From an uncultured beta proteobacterium (GTDB lineage Bacteria > Pseudomonadota > Gammaproteobacteria > Burkholderiales > Burkholderiaceae), in assembly GCA_903835865.1 (NCBI GenBank), contig CAILON010000032.1, positions 1 through 8,763 on the forward strand: 8,763 nucleotides of DNA, given 5' to 3'. Below, in pieces: positions 6,492 to 8,763 of the stretch. Under the pieces are notes generated by a model. It saw nothing but the letters and a program-made list of their open reading frames with translations, made no database searches and had not been told where the DNA came from. Numbering within the stretch: the first letter of the stretch is position 1; every line of letters begins with the position of its first letter. The translations under genes and the position numbers were made by a program.

Positions 6492-8588
6492 ATGGGTAAT
6501 GCAATTTTGAAATTAATGGAGCCACGCAGTATTGCGGTAATTGGTGCTTCAACGGACCCTAAGAAAACTGCTGGTAGGCCGATAGCCTACTTACAAAAGC
6601 ATCACTTCAAAGGAAAAATTTATCCCGTCAATCCAAGGGCGGAAGAGATTGCCGGCTTAAAGTGCTATCCCGACATTGGCTCTTTGCCTGAGACGCCGGA
6701 TGTTGCCATCATTATGGTGGGGACTGACAAGGCGCTTAGCGCAGTGCAAGAGTTATCTCAGCTAGGCACACCAGCAGCCATTGTGCTGACTAGCGGATTT
6801 GCGGAGCATGGACCGGAGGGCCTCAAGAAGCAAGAGGAGTTAATTGCTGCCGCAGGAGCAATGCGAATTTTAGGACCCAATACGATTGGCATGGTCAACG
6901 TCACTGACGATATCCCTTTGTCACCAAGCAGTGCTTTGGAGATGGATGAGTTTCCAAAGGGCGGAGTGAGTGTCGTTTCTCAGAGTGGCGGTATTTTGGG
7001 TTCATTGCTATCGCGTGCTGCAGCCTCTGGCTTAGGACTTTCTAAATTGGTTTCCACTAGTAATGAAGCTGATTTGGGCATGGCTGATTTTGTTGATTAT
7101 TTAACAGATGACCCAAGTACTAAAGTAATTGTTCTTTATCTAGAAAGTATTCGTCATCCCGAAAGATTTCGTGCTGCCGCATTAAGGGCAAGACAAGCTG
7201 GTAAGCCGATTGTGGTTTACAAAGTTGGCAAATCTGAAGCAGGTATTAAAGCTGCGGTTTCTCATACAGGCGCTTTAGCGGGTAGCGATAAAATGTATGA
7301 CGCTTTATTTAAGCAAACCGGCATTATTCGCGCGAATAAATTTTCGGATTTCTTAGATATTCCGGCAGCACTATCCTCAGGTAGAGTTTTAAAAGGTAAG
7401 CGGGTTGCCATTCTGACTTCAACTGGCGGTGCTGGGACCTTAGTTGCAGATAGCTTGGGTGAGTGGGGATTTGAAACGCCTGCTCCGGATGAAAAAACTG
7501 CTGAGCGCCTGCGCGCTTTGCAGCCAGGAGATCAGGCTGTATTGGATCGCAATCCCATTGATGTCACCTTAGCAGGATTACAGCCGGATTTATTGCGCGG
7601 TGCAATTGGTGCCTTGTTGGATAGTCCTAGCTATGACGCATTAATTTTGATTTTGGGCTCCTCTAGTCTTTCAATGCCAGATTTAATGGCTGGTGCTGTA
7701 CGTGACTGTATGCAGTCAAGCGACAAACCTGTCATTGCTTATGTCAGTCCTCATGCGCCAATTGCAGGCGCTTTAATGACTAAGCTTGGCGTACCAGCCT
7801 TCTCTCAACCTGAAAGTTGCAGCGTAGCTTTGTCGAGTATGTTGCATGCTAGTGGCTTGCGTGGTGGCATTGCCGAAACAGGCTCTGTAGCATCTATTCC
7901 AGATGGTCTTGATATTGCCTCTTTGCATGGTTCATTAAATGAGTATCAAGCAAAGAATCTTTTCTCCGCTTTTGGTATTCCAGGAGTGCGCGAGGTAGTG
8001 GTGGATGCTGCCAATCCAAATTTAGAGGTGCTGAAAGATCTTGGCGATAAGTGTGTCCTGAAGATTTTGTCTAATGAGATTACCCATAAGACTGAAGTTG
8101 GTGGAGTGGCGCTGAATGTGCCCATTGCCGACATTTCAAGCCGGCTCAATGAGATGGCTGCAGAGGTAAAGATAAAATCAGGCGAAACCATTAAAGAGTT
8201 CTTGGTGCAAGAAATGGCTACTGGTGGATTAGAGTTCATGGTGGGCATGCATCAAGATCCATTAGGGACAGCCATTTTGGTCGGCATGGGAGGCGTTACA
8301 GCGGAACTCTTTAAAGACACGAGTATGCGTTTGATTTCTCCAGGTAAAGCGTTGAGCAAAGAAGAAGTTTTAGAAATGATGCAAGAGCTGAAAACTTGGC
8401 CCTTATTAAATGGCTATCGTGGCAGGGCGCAGTGTGACGTCAATGCTCTTGTCAAGGCGATCGTGCAATTTTCAGAAATGGTTGCCGCCTTAGGCGAACG
8501 CCTCATTGAGTGCGAGATTAATCCCATCTTTGTATTCGCTCAAGGACAAGGGGTTAAGGCAGCCGATGGTATAGCTGTTCTAAATTAA
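6492..8588 (+). CDS. ADP-forming acyl-CoA synthetase (acetate--CoA ligase family), fused alpha-beta
   Basis: A 698-aa member of the NDP-forming acyl-CoA synthetase superfamily, which joins a carboxylate to CoA using ATP, with ADP and phosphate as products. Domains in order: CoA-binding Rossmann domain (about 7-135; PRSIAVIGAS, YPVNPRAEEIAG, ILGPNTIGM); succinyl-CoA-ligase-like flavodoxin domain (about 155-295; SVVSQSGGILGS), with the probable phosphorylated His258 in SHTGALAGSD; a second ligase-like domain (about 300-460); and an ATP-grasp beta region (about 480-698) with KILSNEITHKTEVGGV (524-539) and ECEINPIFV (673-681). All regions are intact. ATG 6492 is preceded by AAGG at 6481-6484, overlapping the crotonase stop. 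The acyl substrate cannot be assigned: relatives activate acetate, pimelate, ferulate and others. The crotonase and pcaF-type thiolase nearby favour a dicarboxylate or aromatic-pathway acid (inference). Confidence 0.92.
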   Translation: MGNAILKLMEPRSIAVIGASTDPKKTAGRPIAYLQKHHFKGKIYPVNPRAEEIAGLKCYPDIGSLPETPDVAIIMVGTDKALSAVQELSQLGTPAAIVLTSGFAEHGPEGLKKQEELIAAAGAMRILGPNTIGMVNVTDDIPLSPSSALEMDEFPKGGVSVVSQSGGILGSLLSRAAASGLGLSKLVSTSNEADLGMADFVDYLTDDPSTKVIVLYLESIRHPERFRAAALRARQAGKPIVVYKVGKSEAGIKAAVSHTGALAGSDKMYDALFKQTGIIRANKFSDFLDIPAALSSGRVLKGKRVAILTSTGGAGTLVADSLGEWGFETPAPDEKTAERLRALQPGDQAVLDRNPIDVTLAGLQPDLLRGAIGALLDSPSYDALILILGSSSLSMPDLMAGAVRDCMQSSDKPVIAYVSPHAPIAGALMTKLGVPAFSQPESCSVALSSMLHASGLRGGIAETGSVASIPDGLDIASLHGSLNEYQAKNLFSAFGIPGVREVVVDAANPNLEVLKDLGDKCVLKILSNEITHKTEVGGVALNVPIADISSRLNEMAAEVKIKSGETIKEFLVQEMATGGLEFMVGMHQDPLGTAILVGMGGVTAELFKDTSMRLISPGKALSKEEVLEMMQELKTWPLLNGYRGRAQCDVNALVKAIVQFSEMVAALGERLIECEINPIFVFAQGQGVKAADGIAVLN

Positions 8589-8608
8589 ACAATATCGAAT
8601 TGATTGAA

Positions 8609-8763
8609 ATGACTCAGGCACTAGCCAATAAAACCCAGCGCATTCCTTATCAGGATGGGTTTGTGGCTTGGCACGAATTCGGTAATCCCATATCAAATCG
8701 CTTGCCATTGGTTCTCTTACATGGCGGACACGGTAGTTGGGAGCATTGGGCTAAGAATGTTGA
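8609..8763 (+). CDS. Alpha/beta-fold hydrolase, N-terminal fragment cut by window end
   Basis: The first 51 codons of a protein running off the window. The translation begins MTQALANKTQRIPYQDG and continues through FVAWHEFGNP to PLVLLHGGHGSWEHWAKNV. The hydrophobic strand followed by HGGHGSWEHW is the oxyanion-hole strand and turn of alpha/beta hydrolases (Abhydrolase_1 type). The catalytic Ser, Asp and His lie beyond the window. The start is probably ATG 8609; TTG 8600 is an in-frame alternative, and neither has a good Shine-Dalgarno sequence. The gene lies 20 nt after the acyl-CoA synthetase and so probably ends or extends the same operon. It could cleave an ester, lactone or C-C bond in the same pathway; the exact role cannot be read. 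The N-terminus shows no particular likeness to the 3-oxoadipate enol-lactonase PcaD. Confidence 0.75.
   Translation, partial: MTQALANKTQRIPYQDGFVAWHEFGNPISNRLPLVLLHGGHGSWEHWAKNV

Noticed and set aside
5685..8588. Crotonase plus ADP-forming synthetase as a feruloyl-CoA pathway (synthetase plus hydratase-lyase)
   Set aside because: Hydroxycinnamoyl-CoA hydratase-lyase needs a Glu at the position that is Tyr140 here, and no vanillin dehydrogenase gene is in view.
8589..8608. Terminator between the synthetase and the hydrolase
   Set aside because: The 20-nt gap has no hairpin or T-tract, so read-through is expected.

Overview
The window looks like a catabolic island from a betaproteobacterium of the order Burkholderiales. 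Two periplasmic binding proteins of the Bug/TctC family, which is greatly expanded in that order, sit beside an IclR regulator and CoA-thioester enzymes. The modest GC content (mid-40s percent by eye) and frequent A/T-ending codons suggest a low-GC member such as Polynucleobacter. The genus is an inference; no rRNA or other marker is present. Coding density is very high and no RNA genes, mobile elements or CRISPR arrays were seen.

Layout: (1) 30-998 (+) is a Bug-family binding protein. Its stop codon overlaps that of the convergent gene that follows. (2) 995-4599 (-) is a tight three-gene unit, in transcription order: IclR-type regulator, 3-oxoadipyl-CoA thiolase (pcaF type), and an MFS transporter with a C-terminal soluble ABM-like domain. 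(3) 4600-4684 is the only real intergenic space. It is a short divergent control region, with a perfect 9-bp inverted repeat at its left edge (4590-4612) that overlaps the regulator's GTG start. (4) 4685 to the end (+) is a second unit: a Bug binding protein with a TTG start, a crotonase-fold enzyme, a fused ADP-forming acyl-CoA synthetase, and the first 51 codons of an alpha/beta hydrolase cut by the window end. The gaps in this unit are 22, 9 and 20 nt.

A plausible working model is as follows. The Bug proteins capture a carboxylate in the periplasm, the acyl-CoA synthetase activates it, the crotonase reshapes the acyl-CoA, and the thiolase cleaves a 3-oxoacyl-CoA (3-oxoadipyl-CoA by family) to succinyl-CoA plus acetyl-CoA. 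The IclR protein would control both divergent units from the shared palindrome. A dicarboxylate or an aromatic-derived acid would fit, but the substrate cannot be read from the sequence. No acyl-CoA dehydrogenase, hydroxyacyl-CoA dehydrogenase, ring-cleavage gene or TctA/TctB membrane permease is present here.

No wholly new system is evident. The points most worth a second look are the operator-like palindrome over the iclR start, the crotonase that lacks both canonical hydratase glutamates, the pcaF-type thiolase outside a beta-ketoadipate cluster, and the absence of visible Shine-Dalgarno sequences on all three minus-strand genes while most plus-strand genes have good ones.
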